Below, piece after piece: positions 6,181 to 6,864 of a stretch of DNA of 6,864 nucleotides. This stretch comes from Verrucomicrobiales bacterium. Lineage in GTDB: Bacteria > Verrucomicrobiota > Verrucomicrobiia > Verrucomicrobiales > Akkermansiaceae. The position numbers and the translations under genes were made by a program. Every line of letters begins with the position of its first letter. Position 1 is the first letter of the stretch. Where the stretch lies: contig DPWT01000145.1 of the NCBI GenBank assembly GCA_003527555.1, positions 1 to 6,864 on the forward strand, read 5' to 3'. The notes under the pieces are model-generated. The model was not told where the DNA came from. It ran no database searches and saw nothing but the letters and a program-made list of their open reading frames with translations.

Positions 6181-6864
6181 ATGGAATATTTCTATACCTT
6201 CTTAAAAGGCTTTGCCATGGGCGCAGCGAATATCATTCCCGGGGTCTCGGGTGGAACGATTGCCTTCATCACCGGAATATACGAGCGATTGATTAATACG
6301 CTCAAATCATTTGACCTAAAAGCAATTCGTTATTTGCTGAAATTTGACTTTGGCGGCTTTGCGAAGCATGTGGACTTCGGTTTTATAGCAGCGCTTGGGT
6401 TGGGTGTCGTGACAAGCGTACTCACTCTAGCAAAATTACTCAAGGGTGCATACTTGGATCATCCGATTATGGTAAATGCCTTTTTCTTCGGCTTGATTTT
6501 GGCATCGATTTTTTCTGTCGGCCGAATGGTAAGAAGCTGGAGATTCATGCAAATTGTTGCTCTCTTGTTAGGTCTCGGTGTTGCTGTTTCACTTGCGCTA
6601 ATGAGTCCCAGAGGAGTAAATTCCGATCCCAGTTATCTCGCTCTGTGTGGCGTTGCAGCGATGTGTAGCATGATCATTCCCGGCGTTTCCGGATCGTTTA
6701 TCCTGCTTCTCATGGGAAACTATAAGCTTATCATGCTCGATGCTGTAGACAATCTACGTCAAATGAAGTTCGCGGAGGCTCTGCCCGTCCTTATACCCGT
6801 TGGTTTGGGCGCTGTTGTTGGATTGGTTGTATTATCGCGTGTCCTGAGTTGGTTGGCGACATTA
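6181..6864 (+). CDS. DUF368 family membrane protein (PopT-like), 3' end cut by window
   Basis: This is an integral membrane protein of the DUF368 family. Members of this family have been shown to act as undecaprenyl-phosphate translocases (PopT), recycling the lipid carrier used for peptidoglycan and other surface polymers. That role is inferred here by family. The visible 228 residues begin MEYFYTFLKGFAMGAANIIPGVSGGT. The hallmark motif appears twice, as IIPGVSGGT (18-26) and IIPGVSGS (165-172), reflecting the family's internal repeat. Hydrophobic segments suitable for membrane spans lie near 66-84, 97-114, 123-141, 153-179 and 201-220. The ATG at 6181 is chosen because it sits at the usual distance before the first motif; the frame is closed upstream by a TAA at 6088-6090, with no other ATG in between. 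There is no Shine-Dalgarno sequence. Family members are typically about 280-310 residues, so roughly the last quarter lies beyond the right edge. Confidence 0.9.
   Translation, partial: MEYFYTFLKGFAMGAANIIPGVSGGTIAFITGIYERLINTLKSFDLKAIRYLLKFDFGGFAKHVDFGFIAALGLGVVTSVLTLAKLLKGAYLDHPIMVNAFFFGLILASIFSVGRMVRSWRFMQIVALLLGLGVAVSLALMSPRGVNSDPSYLALCGVAAMCSMIIPGVSGSFILLLMGNYKLIMLDAVDNLRQMKFAEALPVLIPVGLGAVVGLVVLSRVLSWLATL

Overview
The window looks like a piece of a bacterial chromosome with moderate GC content. It carries core-metabolism genes and shows no sign of mobile elements, CRISPR arrays, tRNA or rRNA. My best guess for the lineage is Verrucomicrobiota or a relative in the PVC/Bacteroidota neighbourhood. 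The guess rests on the style of the SucA N-terminus (NADLLEQKY...WRAFFEGFELG), the GldA-like ABC ATPase, the SucB lipoyl domains, and start codons without Shine-Dalgarno sequences. This is recognition from memory and not a database result.

Layout: 1-279 holds no convincing gene. At 280-1212 on the minus strand is an ATP-binding protein of an ABC-2 type exporter (GldA/CcmA-like, with a C-terminal DUF4162-like domain). A 159-bp divergent intergenic region (1213-1371) separates it from the plus-strand sucA and holds a near-perfect 20-bp palindrome and a second, 10-bp palindrome. sucA (1372-4179) encodes the E1 subunit of 2-oxoglutarate dehydrogenase. After a 40-bp gap comes sucB (4220-5692), the E2 dihydrolipoyl succinyltransferase. 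Next is a 488-bp stretch without a convincing gene (5693-6180), with two weak hairpins. Last, a DUF368/PopT-family membrane protein starts at 6181 and runs off the right edge.

How the genes work together: SucA decarboxylates 2-oxoglutarate with thiamine diphosphate and passes the succinyl group to a lipoyl arm on SucB. SucB transfers it to CoA, giving succinyl-CoA for the TCA cycle. The third subunit (E3, Lpd) is not in this window. The ABC ATPase and the DUF368 protein are envelope-related neighbours with no obvious functional link to the TCA genes.

The most interesting point is the architecture of SucB. It has two tandem lipoyl domains, but no recognisable peripheral subunit-binding domain in the Ala/Pro-rich linker before the catalytic core. 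That raises the question of how E3 is recruited. I found no clearly new multi-gene system.
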